64,000 nt of DNA, from the NCBI GenBank assembly GCA_000620945.1, contig JHZO01000006.1:124001-188000 (forward strand), written 5' to 3'. The stretch's first letter is position 1, and the number at the start of each line of letters is the position of its first letter. The notes below the pieces were generated by a model, which was not told where the DNA came from, did not search any database, and saw only the letters and a program-made list of their open reading frames with translations. The DNA is from [Clostridium] viride DSM 6836 (GTDB taxonomy: Bacteria > Bacillota > Clostridia > Oscillospirales > Oscillospiraceae). Of the stretch, positions 44,773 to 52,929 are shown one piece after another. The position numbers and the translations under genes are program-made.

Positions 44773-46350
44773 TTATGCCTTAGAAGGATCCTCTTTGAGT
44801 TCTAAGATAATGTTCTTATTTGTTTTTGCCTCATAGGTCGTTGCTTTCATCACTTCCGTCAAGTCAAAGCCGATGGTTTCCTTCATGGCTTCATTGACAG
44901 CTTTGAGCGCACCTACGGTATAGCCCGCCACTTCCACAGGGCCACCCTCTGAGCCGGAGCCACCAATGATGGTGATATTTCCAATCTTAGAGAGGGGATC
45001 GGCAACAGCGCGAGCAATTTCGGGCAGCTTGTCAATGACCATTTGCAGCTTGCCGGCCTCATCCATTTTAGCGAGAGCTTCTGCCTTTTTCTCCAGAGCC
45101 TCTGCTTCGGCAATGCCTTTTGCTCGAATGGCATCGGCCTCTGCCTTGCCTCTTGCTTCAATGATGGCGGCTTGGGCTTCACCTTCCAGTCTGAGCTTTT
45201 CAGCTTCTGCCGCCGCGTCAAGCTTCTTGGTCTCAGCATCCGCTTCCGCTTTCTTCACCTGTTGGAATTTCTTGGCCGCAGATTCCAGCTCTAAGCGCTG
45301 CTTTTCCGCTTCTGCCGGCTTCACAACGGTGGCAAGCAGCTCGGCCTCGGCTCGTTTTGCTTGCTTCTCGGCCAACTCAATGCTCTTTTGCTCGGCAACA
45401 ATTTGAACCTGTACCTCTGCCTCGGTCACTTCCTTGCGTCTCTGCTCCGCCAACACCTTAGCATCCATTTCGGTATTGTTTAAATCCTTCTGAATGATGT
45501 TGGCCTGAATCTTATACGCAGCGTCGGAGGTGGCTTTCTGCGTCTCCTGTTCCTTCAGGTAGGCTAAAACCTTTAGCTGCTTATTCTTCTCAGCTTCCGC
45601 AATTTGCGTTTCGGCTTCCAGCTCGGCCTGTTTACCGATTTTGCGCGCTTCTGCAGTTTTGATTTGTTGTTCGCGCATGGCGTCCGCTGTTCGGACCTCT
45701 CGCTCTTTTGCGGCTTCTGCTTCCGCAATGGCAGCGGAAGACTTCACCTTTGCAATTTGTTCTTTGCCCAGTGCTTCAATGTAGCCCTCGTCATCGGTAA
45801 TATCGTTGATGGTAAAGGTTTTGAGCTCAAGACCCATTTCACCCAGTTCCGTTCCTGCGATCGCCTGAACCTTTCCGGCAAAGCTTTCTCGATCCCCGTA
45901 AATGTCTTCCACACTCATGGAGGAAACAATTTCGCGCAGTTTGCCCTTACAAATTTCAGAGGCTTGAATGCGGATGGTTTCCACGGTTTTGGACTCATTG
46001 TTGTAATTGAATTGCTGAACGGCAGCAAGAATACTTTCTTCGTCGTTTTTGACCTTTAATACGACCACACCTTGGGCATTAATCGGCACACCTAAGGAGG
46101 TTTTTGTCTGCTTGATTTCCACTTCAAACATAATGTTTTCTAGGGTAATCACATCCATTCGCTGCACGATTGGGATCACAATGGTACCCCCACCGGTGAC
46201 CACCTTGGGGGTTCCAAGGCCGACAATCACAGCGGCCTTATCAGAAGGGATCTTCTTCCAGGTGGTGAGGATGACAGTGATCACGAGAATGAGAGCAAAC
46301 ACAATGAGGCCAACGGTAAGTCCCACCGTACTAAATTGAACATCTGACAT
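44773..46350 (-). CDS. floT: Flotillin (SPFH/band 7 scaffold)
   Basis: Membrane-microdomain scaffold, 525 residues. An N-terminal hydrophobic hairpin (LTVGLIVFALILVITVILTTW) is followed by an SPFH domain (KAAVIVGLGTPKVVTGGGTIVIPIVQRMDVITLENIMFEV). A long Ala/Glu/Lys coiled coil (about 200-430) includes repeated EAEK and AEAE units typical of flotillin. The C-terminal oligomerisation region has IGNITIIGGSGSEGG. ATG at 46350 is 3 nt after the NfeD gene, the same order as yuaF-yuaG in B. subtilis. The operon promoter carries AgrA-type repeats, so microdomain formation may be quorum controlled. Confidence 0.94.
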   Translation of the reverse strand: MSDVQFSTVGLTVGLIVFALILVITVILTTWKKIPSDKAAVIVGLGTPKVVTGGGTIVIPIVQRMDVITLENIMFEVEIKQTKTSLGVPINAQGVVVLKVKNDEESILAAVQQFNYNNESKTVETIRIQASEICKGKLREIVSSMSVEDIYGDRESFAGKVQAIAGTELGEMGLELKTFTINDITDDEGYIEALGKEQIAKVKSSAAIAEAEAAKEREVRTADAMREQQIKTAEARKIGKQAELEAETQIAEAEKNKQLKVLAYLKEQETQKATSDAAYKIQANIIQKDLNNTEMDAKVLAEQRRKEVTEAEVQVQIVAEQKSIELAEKQAKRAEAELLATVVKPAEAEKQRLELESAAKKFQQVKKAEADAETKKLDAAAEAEKLRLEGEAQAAIIEARGKAEADAIRAKGIAEAEALEKKAEALAKMDEAGKLQMVIDKLPEIARAVADPLSKIGNITIIGGSGSEGGPVEVAGYTVGALKAVNEAMKETIGFDLTEVMKATTYEAKTNKNIILELKEDPSKA

Positions 46351-46353
46351 ACA

Positions 46354-46926
46354 TTAAGGCTCCTTACGTTTTAATTGCACATTCTGAATTGTGCTCAGTG
46401 GTTTGACGTAGATAATTTTGGCTTCTTCCTGAATATCAACGACCATTACTTCCGTGCCGGTAGGGATTTCGCCGTCCCAGCTTTCTAAGACATCCTTCTT
46501 TGCGTAGGCTCGGTAGGATATGCTTGCTCCAGTGCTGTCTTTCAGCGCAATCAGGCCAGGACTATCCTCCGTAATCCGTAAGGTCAGTCTTCCTGTTTGT
46601 GCAAACAAATCCCATGGTTTGATTGCCGTTGGGTTGCTCTTTTTGAGAGGGCTTACCACATACTTAAACAACAAACGGTACGCTACCCCAGAAAGGGCGA
46701 CGAGAGCCACCAGAAATCCGATCGTAGCTATCCCGCTCTTCATAAAAGGGGATAGTACTCTGCCAACCGCACCAAAGACCACCAAGCTGAAGCATAGACA
46801 CATGATGTTGATGGGTAACGGAAGCGTGTCGCTAACATCCCCATCCATGTCGAGAAAATCGAAGGCAAGCGATAGCAGCGGGATGATAAGCCCAAGCCCA
46901 ATTGCAACCGAAAAGACAAGGTTCAA
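46354..46926 (-). CDS. NfeD-like (YuaF-type) membrane protein
   Basis: A 190-residue partner of flotillin. About three N-terminal membrane segments (LVFSVAIGLGLIIPLLSLAFDFL, FSLVVFGAVGRVL, IATIGFLVALVALSGVAYRLLF) precede a soluble OB-fold domain (LFAQTGRLTLRITEDSPGLIALKDSTGASISYRAYA, VMVVDIQEEAKIIYVKPL). It is the first gene of a two-gene operon. The start is uncertain: TTG at 46926 has GGAG only 2-3 nt away, while an ATT nine nt upstream lies about 5 nt after GGGGGGAG. Its Agr-type promoter is at 47061-47125. Confidence 0.85.
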   Translation of the reverse strand: MNLVFSVAIGLGLIIPLLSLAFDFLDMDGDVSDTLPLPINIMCLCFSLVVFGAVGRVLSPFMKSGIATIGFLVALVALSGVAYRLLFKYVVSPLKKSNPTAIKPWDLFAQTGRLTLRITEDSPGLIALKDSTGASISYRAYAKKDVLESWDGEIPTGTEVMVVDIQEEAKIIYVKPLSTIQNVQLKRKEP

Positions 46927-47060
46927 TACTCCAATCGTGACTCCCCCCTAACAACAAAGTCCACCTTGCGTGGGTGGTTCCAGTGGTACCATGAGCTAGC
47001 GTTGGATCTACGCTTATGCCCTTTTTCGAACAGGTATCGACAAAAAGCGTACCTATGCTG

Positions 47061-47125
47061 ATGATAAATGTATTTACCAAAATGTCAATGGAATGTGCGC
47101 GAGTCGCACGTTTTTATGCGTGAAC
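47061..47125 (-). promoter_or_regulatory. Agr-type promoter of the NfeD-flotillin operon
   Basis: Minus strand: GTTCACGCA (47117-47125), 12 bp, ACTCGCGCA (47096-47104), 7 bp, TTGACA (47083-47088), 16 bp, TATCAT (47061-47066). The first repeat is identical to that at agrD, and the spacers share TAAAAACG. Confidence 0.78.
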
Positions 47126-47210
47126 GGCTCATTCTATCTAGTTTGATGAAGTGTTCTGCTTGTTTGGGGCTCGCAAGGGGGGTGCTTGTCGAGAGGAAAT
47201 TTGAGTGAAA

Positions 47211-47258
47211 TAAAACACCCGTTGGCTGAGTAATTCCACTCAGCCAACGGGTGTTGCA
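47211..47258. terminator. Terminator after the GGDEF protein gene
   Basis: AACACCCGTTGGCTGAG ... CTCAGCCAACGGGTGTT, a perfect 16-bp stem. Minus-strand exit runs into TTTTATTTCA. Confidence 0.85.
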
Positions 47259-47346
47259 TTCAAACCTTTAGTAGGGGATCATACTCCCCCTGCTCATACA
47301 GCTCCACTTAAGGCTTGAAATAAATTTTCTTTTATCGTCCAACACG

Positions 47347-48633
47347 CTAGGAATGCACACAGTTTCTTCCAGAAGCTTTTGCCTCATACATTAAGTTATC
47401 TGCTTTTTGTATTAAGGAATCAATGGTATCACCGGGGCAATATTCAATAACACCAAAACTAGCTGTAATTTTATGATCAATTCGATAATCTATATCATTG
47501 ATAAGTATTCTTAATTCCTCAGTTATATAGGTAGCTTGTTGTATGTTTGTTTCCGGAAGTAGAAGGATAAACTCCTCTCCACCCCAACGAGCTAAACAGT
47601 CTATCTTTCTAATTCTATCCTTAATTGTTTCAACTAAGTTTATAAGAAGAAGATCACCAATACTATGGCCAAAAGAATCATTTATCTGCTTGAAATGATC
47701 TATATCTAACATGGCAATACAAAATGCACCACTACTTTGCCTTTGTACACGATCAATCTCCTGGGCTAGTTTTTCGATAAAGTATCGACGATTATATGCT
47801 TTTGTAAGTGGGTCTGTTAAAGACATTAAACGTAATTCTTCTTCCAAGAGCTTTTTTTCAGTAACATCATCTATAATAATTTGCGCGCCAATCACTTTAT
47901 TCTGATCAGTTAAAAGTTTGATGTGCAGTCGCATATAAACACTTTTGCCCCATATGGTTTTGTAATTCATTTCATAAACGCCAAATTCATTATCGTTTAG
48001 GCATTTTTTTAGTTGCTCAGACAATCCGTATTGAATCAAGGCTGGATTAGTTAACAGATTGATTTTTTTTGTTTCTTCCGAGCTTGGAGATCCCAGAATT
48101 TCTAATGCACTTTGGTTAACAAAGATAATATCTCCATCGTTATTACATTTGACAATACCAACAGGCGCATTCTCAGTTAATTCAAAATACTGTTTGCGAC
48201 TGTCTTCCAGTTTTTTATTTGCTTGTTGTAGCTCTTCGTTAAATAGTTTTGTTTTTACATTTACATTATATAGGTTTAATGTCATTTCTATTGTAGATAG
48301 CAACGCATACTTATCAATTCCTTTTTGAACAAAACCATAAGCATTAACTTCTTTTACCTTATATAGTATTTCTTTTGATGCATGAGCAGTTAAGAATATA
48401 ATAGGTACATCAATATATTTCAATATTTCGTGAGCAGAATCGATACCGTTCATGTTCCCGGCTAATTCAATATCCATCAAAATTAAGTCAAATTGAGAAC
48501 TGCAGACTATTTCTAAAGCAGCTTCACCTGTAGCAACAAAAAATACTTCGTATCCATTTTCAGTTAGAAAGTCAGATATAATTTTAGAAGTAAGAAGACT
48601 ATCGTCAACCAATAAAATTTGTTTATGTTTCAA
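47347..48633 (-). CDS. Response regulator-PAS-GGDEF diguanylate cyclase
   Basis: A 428-residue c-di-GMP synthase. The receiver domain (1-120) has the acidic pair VDDS, phosphoacceptor Asp in DLILMDIELAG and the TAHA switch. The PAS domain (about 150-265; YFELTENAPVGIVKCNNDGDIIFVNQSALEILG) follows. The C-terminal GGDEF domain has DPLTKAYNRRYF, LDIDHFKQINDSFGHSIGD and the active loop RWGGEEFILLLPET (GGEEF). An upstream RxxD inhibitory site is not evident. TTG at 48633 follows GAGGTAG. The 5' leader carries a c-di-GMP-I riboswitch, so product may regulate its own gene. More AT-rich than the genes to its left. Confidence 0.93.
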   Translation of the reverse strand: MKHKQILLVDDSLLTSKIISDFLTENGYEVFFVATGEAALEIVCSSQFDLILMDIELAGNMNGIDSAHEILKYIDVPIIFLTAHASKEILYKVKEVNAYGFVQKGIDKYALLSTIEMTLNLYNVNVKTKLFNEELQQANKKLEDSRKQYFELTENAPVGIVKCNNDGDIIFVNQSALEILGSPSSEETKKINLLTNPALIQYGLSEQLKKCLNDNEFGVYEMNYKTIWGKSVYMRLHIKLLTDQNKVIGAQIIIDDVTEKKLLEEELRLMSLTDPLTKAYNRRYFIEKLAQEIDRVQRQSSGAFCIAMLDIDHFKQINDSFGHSIGDLLLINLVETIKDRIRKIDCLARWGGEEFILLLPETNIQQATYITEELRILINDIDYRIDHKITASFGVIEYCPGDTIDSLIQKADNLMYEAKASGRNCVHS

Positions 48634-48687
48634 AATAGACTACCTCGCATTACAAATAGAATAATCACGCATTAATACAGTAATTAC

Positions 48688-48785
48688 TATCAGTAACTCG
48701 GCGATCATAATAAATTACAAATGTATTTATATTAGACCCGTAGCTTTGCGTCCTTGCCTTTAGACAAGTTTGCCTTTTCAGTAGT
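48688..48785 (-). promoter_or_regulatory. c-di-GMP-I (GEMM-I) riboswitch
   Basis: Minus strand: AAAAGGCAAACTTGTC, AAA loop, GGCAAGGACGCAAAGC, then TACGGGTCT and a later GCCGAGTTACTG (48691-48704). GGCAAAC, GGACGCAAAGC and GCCG-GTTAC are the conserved GEMM-I elements. It lies 55-150 nt before the diguanylate cyclase start. No clear terminator is seen, so translational control is possible. Confidence 0.85.
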
Positions 48786-48858
48786 TATTTGTTTTTAAAG
48801 TTTTTAAAATTTAATTAACTTCACCCAAGAAATGTCATATAATTGTTTGGTTTGATTT

Positions 48859-48887
48859 ATTTTACAATAATTTTACAGAATGTACAA
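48859..48887 (-). promoter_or_regulatory. Possible promoter of the riboswitch-GGDEF transcript
   Basis: Minus strand TTGTAC (48882-48887), 17 bp, TAAAAT (48859-48864), upstream of the riboswitch. Confidence 0.5.
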
Positions 48888-49000
48888 TACCACATTTGTT
48901 GAAAAGACAATGTTTTTGTCAAAGAAATTATGGAGTGAAACATCAGTAAACCTCCATAAAACAAACCCCCAAAGCAGGAGCTAAGGGGGAGTTATATACT

Positions 49001-49396
49001 TTAAAAGACGGTTGAGAGTTCAAACCCAGTAAACCAACCATAGCTTCCTTCACCGTCAATGTTAATTTCATAATAATCGGTTTCTACAATTTTTACTATT
49101 TTAACAACAACCCCACTTTCTAACTGTGGGTGATAAAAATGATTTTGTATACTCAGGGTTACTACGGCTAAATCTCCAACCCTAAGGTTGTGCTGAGTTG
49201 GATCAACTGGGGACAAATCTTGGCTACTAAGCCACCGATAAAGATCACCATTTGGCATCTTAACCGCATAAAGAGTTCCTACCCAGCGATCTAAAATCCT
49301 ACCCATTGTTCCTACTTGTATGGATGGTGGACGGTTCACCAATGAACTTACCTTTTCGCCAGGTACATAAACCTCATTATTTCTACAAACAATCAA
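49001..49396 (-). CDS. Small protein with two SH3/KOW-like beta modules, unrecognised
   Basis: A 131-residue protein from TTG 49396. AAGGAGG lies 8 nt upstream, which makes this the likely start although the frame is open to 49537. Two similar beta-rich halves are visible: VYVPGEKVSSLVN ... MGRILDRWVGTLYAVKMPNGDLYRWL, and NLRVGDLAVVTLS ... SGVVVKIVKIVETDYYEINIDGEGSYGWF. This pattern suggests tandem SH3-like barrels. No signal peptide or membrane segment is present. Family and function are unknown. It is convergent with nothing close and lies in an AT-rich accessory region. Confidence 0.6.
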   Translation of the reverse strand: MIVCRNNEVYVPGEKVSSLVNRPPSIQVGTMGRILDRWVGTLYAVKMPNGDLYRWLSSQDLSPVDPTQHNLRVGDLAVVTLSIQNHFYHPQLESGVVVKIVKIVETDYYEINIDGEGSYGWFTGFELSTVF

Positions 49397-49745
49397 GAGT
49401 CTCGCCTCCTTAACCATATATATTCCGTCGTTGCAGGAGAGTGCTTTTTTGAACTCCCCTCGTCTTAGTGCGTCTAAACTAAAAGGTTGTCCTAGTACAG
49501 TTAAGCTGGCACTCCAAACCATGCATGCGTAAGGCAAACATAATACTTCTTAAATTAAGAACCAAAGAAACCAAGCGGTATTCCCTGAGATGACATGGGA
49601 ATACCGCTTGGTTTTTATTGGGCTCTGGCCATAGTGAAGACTGGATTCCAATAGTCATGGATTATTGCAAACCCAAGTGGGGATAAATATATTGATTGAA
49701 TAATCCCTTCAAGAACTATTAAAATATGAAAAGGAGGTGAAAGAG
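49397..49745. other. Intergenic gap between divergent genes
   Basis: About 350 bp with no credible gene. It contains the hairpin at 49570-49612. A minus-strand continuation of the 49001 frame to 49537 is judged non-coding because of the strong internal TTG site. Confidence 0.5.
49570..49616. repeat. CGGTATTCCC hairpin, copy 1 of an inverted pair
   Basis: ACCAAGCGGTATTCCC, a 12-nt loop, then GGGAATACCGCTTGGT and TTTTT on the plus strand. The same 45-bp sequence occurs reverse-complemented at 61514-61559. A relative with a different outer stem lies at 42168. It may act as a terminator or mark the ends of a mobile segment. Confidence 0.85.
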
Positions 49746-50735
49746 GTGGATAAATCAGGATTAACATTTGGAATTTATCCTTTGAGTGCAGCAGGCACGC
49801 CTTTAGGTTTGGCTGTTGGACCTGAAGATAATTACGAAAAAATTAAATTGGCTCTTCAAGAACTACGAAATGAAACTAAAATGCTGGTGCCAAGAAACTA
49901 TCTTATTTATACTAAAGAGTGGGAAGAAAAGATGCTATTAAAGGCAGATCGCTATCTCGAGGCTGGTTTAATAGGAGACCTTACCATAGGTTGTGGTGAT
50001 TGGACCGATAAACAGGAGCCAGAAATAGAACTTAATAATTGGCTCGACTTTATTAGGAAGGTCATTAATCGCTATGGAACTCAGTTGGCGTCCCTTCAAA
50101 TAACAAACGAACCAAATCTGTCGTTTATGGAGGGCTCCAAGCCTTATATACTAAAAGCACTTATAGAAGGAGTCATAACTGCAAAAAGAGAGGTGTGGGA
50201 GAGAAATCTGCCGATAAAGATTGGCTTTGGCTCTGTGCCTGAAAGTCCAGCAGCAGTACCGTCCTTTTGGGAAAACCTCGCAACGGCAGGAAATAGAACA
50301 TTTATCGATTCTGTTGATTTTGTCGGCCATAATTTTTATGTGGATGTATTTGAAGGTCAACCGATGGATTTAAAAGAGATTACTGTATCCGTAGAACGTA
50401 CACTCCGCAGTATTAGGGAAAAACTCATAAGTTCAGGTATGCCAGATACAGTATCTATACGAGTTACGGAAAACGGATGGCCTACGGGAAAGAATCCTGT
50501 CGCCAATGTAGAAAGAACTTGTGATCGTCAAACTGAGGTGCTCGAAGCGGTTATTAGAACAACCTATAATCTGCGACAGGAGCTTAATATTTCCCATTAT
50601 GTGCTTTTCGGTCTCAGGGATGCAGATAGTTCCAAGGATGACCTTTTTCATCAATATGGAATTATGCGGGATGATTATACGCCAAAACCGGCGTATGATA
50701 CATTTAGGAGATTGATTTATGAGTTGGGTGTTTAA
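49746..50735 (+). CDS. Glycoside hydrolase-like TIM-barrel protein (clan GH-A style)
   Basis: A 329-residue cytosolic protein, no signal peptide. It has TIM-barrel features: the NEP motif in LQITNEPNLSFMEG (candidate acid/base Glu), DSVDFVGHNFYVDVF, and VTENGWPTGKNP (candidate nucleophile Glu). The spacing suggests a retaining clan GH-A enzyme, but it does not clearly match one GH family; GH17-like and GH5-like proteins are alternatives. GTG at 49746 is preferred over GTG 49737 because AAAAGGAGG is then at normal distance. The gene is AT-rich and stands alone. Substrate unknown. Confidence 0.65.
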   Translation: MDKSGLTFGIYPLSAAGTPLGLAVGPEDNYEKIKLALQELRNETKMLVPRNYLIYTKEWEEKMLLKADRYLEAGLIGDLTIGCGDWTDKQEPEIELNNWLDFIRKVINRYGTQLASLQITNEPNLSFMEGSKPYILKALIEGVITAKREVWERNLPIKIGFGSVPESPAAVPSFWENLATAGNRTFIDSVDFVGHNFYVDVFEGQPMDLKEITVSVERTLRSIREKLISSGMPDTVSIRVTENGWPTGKNPVANVERTCDRQTEVLEAVIRTTYNLRQELNISHYVLFGLRDADSSKDDLFHQYGIMRDDYTPKPAYDTFRRLIYELGV

Positions 50736-51035
50736 GTGATATAAATAGAAACCATGTAATAATTTTCATATTCCCTCAGACTAAAGATTTTGAGAGGACT
50801 TCTATTAAAGGAGTAGATTATTAGCCTGAGCTGTGGACTGAGAGGGGCATCCCCCCAAATAGCTATTTTTCAAGTTTTCTGTGGGCTTACACAAAAAAGC
50901 AAGGCACCCAACGTTTCAATTTCGTTGGGTGCCGCGTTCTTTCCAGGCTTATATGTTAACAGTCATTCTTTCATCATCTTTACTTATGCGGGTGTGCTTC
51001 CTCGCTGAAAGGCTATTTTGCTTTCCAAAAAACTA
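50736..51035. other. Intergenic gap with a terminator hairpin
   Basis: About 300 bp without a gene. GGCACCCAACG ... CGTTGGGTGCC (50903-50932) forms a stem, probably ending the glycosidase-like transcript; T tract moderate. Confidence 0.6.
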
Positions 51036-51070
51036 TAGACAATGGAACTATTGTGTGCTACTATATAGCA
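51036..51070 (+). promoter_or_regulatory. padR operon promoter with overlapping palindrome
   Basis: TAGACA (51036-51041), 17 bp, TACTAT (51059-51064). The -10 lies inside TGCTACTATATAGCA (51056-51070), a palindrome fit for PadR autoregulation. Confidence 0.62.
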
Positions 51071-51121
51071 GTAATAAGTAACACTGGATATTAGTTATGC
51101 TAAATAGCGAGGAGAGTTACA

Positions 51122-51448
51122 TTGGAGAATCTAACGGAAATGCTCAAAGGTGTGCTTGAGGGATGCGTCCTTGAAATGATAAGCCGCCAAGAAACCTATG
51201 GCTACGATATCACGCGGAGGCTTAACGCGTTCGGCTTCACGGACGTAGTTGATGGAACGGTCTACACCATATTGGTGAGACTTGAAAAAAATAAGCTTGT
51301 GGATATAGAAAAAAAACCTTCCGATATGGGACCACCGCGAAAGTTTTACAAGCTCAACGACGCAGGGCTTGAAGAACTAAGGCGATTTTGGGAAAAGTGG
51401 GAGTTCGTATCATCAAAACTTAATGAGTTAAAGGAGAGAAAACAATGA
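51122..51448 (+). CDS. PadR-family transcriptional regulator
   Basis: A 108-residue winged-helix repressor with the PadR signature LEGCVLEMISRQETYGYDITRRLNAFGFTDVVDGTVYTILVRLEKNKLV and the C-terminal GPPRKFYKLNDAGLEELRRFW. It starts at TTG 51122 behind GAGGAGAG and overlaps the next gene by 4 nt (ATGA). It leads an operon with two DUF1048 proteins and an ABC-2 exporter, and probably represses that operon until a toxic compound binds. Confidence 0.93.
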   Translation: MENLTEMLKGVLEGCVLEMISRQETYGYDITRRLNAFGFTDVVDGTVYTILVRLEKNKLVDIEKKPSDMGPPRKFYKLNDAGLEELRRFWEKWEFVSSKLNELKERKQ

Positions 51449-51792
51449 ATTTATGGGATAAGGTAACAGGAAACGATATGACTAAAGAATTAAAAGCCTT
51501 TAATTCTCGAGCTAAAAAGCTGCCGGTGGATTATCAAGCGGCATGGGAAAAAATCAGTTTAAATCTTTGGACGCATTCAAATTTCACTGGCCGCAACCTC
51601 ATGCCGATTTTTGACGGTGTGATTGCTCTGCTCGAAGAAGCGGTGGCGGATGGTCTGAGTGTTCAAGAGGTTCTAGGTGACGACATCAAAGGTTTCTGTT
51701 CAGCACTGGCCAGCGAAGAAGGGGCAAAGTCATATCGCGACAAATGGCGCGAGGAGCTTAACAATAATATCGCTAAAAAGTTAGGTAAATAG
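51445..51792 (+). CDS. DUF1048 protein (first copy)
   Basis: A 115-residue helical cytosolic protein of the DUF1048 family. It starts MNLWDKVTGNDMTKELKAFNSRAKKLPVDYQAAWEKISLNLW. It overlaps padR by 4 nt and precedes a second member. DUF1048 proteins commonly sit between PadR and ABC-2 genes, but no activity is known. It shares DYQ..W.KI and the FDGVIALLEEAVADGLSVQEVLGDD pattern with its neighbour. Confidence 0.88.
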   Translation: MNLWDKVTGNDMTKELKAFNSRAKKLPVDYQAAWEKISLNLWTHSNFTGRNLMPIFDGVIALLEEAVADGLSVQEVLGDDIKGFCSALASEEGAKSYRDKWREELNNNIAKKLGK

Positions 51793-51801
51793 GAGGATAA
51801 A

Positions 51802-52152
51802 ATGAGAATACAAGATATCATCAAAGGCAAAAAAGAATGGCAGGCGCATATGGGGCGTGTGAAAGTGCTCCCGCAGGATTATCAGATTGTTTATAAAGAG
51901 ATTCAAAAATATCTCTTCAAAGTTGGCCCTGTGGAGCTAACCGAAGGGACGGGTTTGCTCTCGGGGATAGTCGACCTTTTTGAAGAAGGAGTGGCCTTGG
52001 GGAAAGGCGTGTTGCAAGTGACAGGCAGTGACGTAGCGGCTTTCTGCGATGATTTAATCAAAGATTCAAAGACTTACGCTGACATGCATCAAGAATCTGT
52101 TGACCAAGAAGTTTACATGGCTAATAAAAAGATGACGGATAAACATAAGTAA
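51802..52152 (+). CDS. DUF1048 protein (second copy)
   Basis: A 116-residue paralogue of the previous protein: KKEWQAHMGRVKVLPQDYQIVYKEIQKYLF, then IVDLFEEGVALGKGVLQVTGSDVAAFCDDLI. The central helices and the aspartate-rich segment align with the first copy. ATG at 51802 follows AGGAGG. It lies 15 nt before the ABC ATPase gene. It may act as a helical accessory to the exporter or the PadR protein; function unknown. Confidence 0.87.
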   Translation: MRIQDIIKGKKEWQAHMGRVKVLPQDYQIVYKEIQKYLFKVGPVELTEGTGLLSGIVDLFEEGVALGKGVLQVTGSDVAAFCDDLIKDSKTYADMHQESVDQEVYMANKKMTDKHK

Positions 52153-52167
52153 AAGGGGTATATCGGG

Positions 52168-52929
52168 ATGGAAAACGCAATTGAAGTAAAAGGTCTGCGA
52201 AAGTCTTTTAAGGACACGGAAGTCCTAAAGGGCGTTGACTTTGAAGTGAGGCAAGGTGAGATTTTTGCCCTACTCGGCTCCAACGGCGCGGGCAAGACCA
52301 CGACAGTCAACATCCTTTCGACACTTATGAAATCTGACGAAGGAACCATTCAGGTCTGCGGCTTTGACGTTTCACGTCAGCCGGGGAAGGTGCGCGAACA
52401 TATCAGTCTGACCGGGCAGTTCGCCGCTGTGGATGAAGTATTGACTGGGCGGGAAAACATTTTATTGATTGCAAAGCTAAGAAGTGTACCCAAGCCAGCT
52501 CAAGTTGCCGACGAACTGCTCAAGCGCTTTGGACTTACTGAGGCAGGTAACAAACGGGCGGGTACGTATTCCGGAGGCATGAAGCGCAGGCTAGATATAG
52601 CCATGAGCCTTGTGGGAGCGCCTGCCGTCACCTTTCTTGATGAGCCGACAACCGGACTTGACCCGGAGGGACGGCTTGAAGTCTGGAAAACCGTGAAGGA
52701 GCTTGCCGGCAGCGGCGTGACGGTTCTGCTCACAACGCAGTATCTGGATGAAGCTGAGCAACTTGCTGACAGAATCGCGATTCTGAACGAGGGCAAAATT
52801 ATCGCCAACGGAACACTTGAAGAACTGAAAAAGATGTTCCCGCCCGCCAAAAGAGAATGTATCGAAAAACAGCCTACACTTGAGGAGATTTTCCTCGCGA
52901 TCATCGGTAAAGGAGGTCAAATAAAGTGA
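52168..52929 (+). CDS. ABC-2 exporter ATPase (DrrA-like)
   Basis: A 253-residue nucleotide-binding protein. Walker A is GSNGAGKTT, the Q-loop follows, the signature is YSGGMKRRLD, and Walker B is AVTFLDEPTTGLD with the H-loop in TTQYLDEAEQ. It resembles drug-resistance ATPases of the DrrA/CcmA type. It overlaps the permease gene by 4 nt. It powers export of an unknown compound; the PadR context suggests an antimicrobial or toxic metabolite. Confidence 0.95.
   Translation: MENAIEVKGLRKSFKDTEVLKGVDFEVRQGEIFALLGSNGAGKTTTVNILSTLMKSDEGTIQVCGFDVSRQPGKVREHISLTGQFAAVDEVLTGRENILLIAKLRSVPKPAQVADELLKRFGLTEAGNKRAGTYSGGMKRRLDIAMSLVGAPAVTFLDEPTTGLDPEGRLEVWKTVKELAGSGVTVLLTTQYLDEAEQLADRIAILNEGKIIANGTLEELKKMFPPAKRECIEKQPTLEEIFLAIIGKGGQIK

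Noticed and set aside
46832-47080. 82-codon minus-strand frame across the NfeD promoter
   Set aside because: It overlaps the Agr-type promoter and the NfeD start in another frame, and has low-complexity composition without a site.
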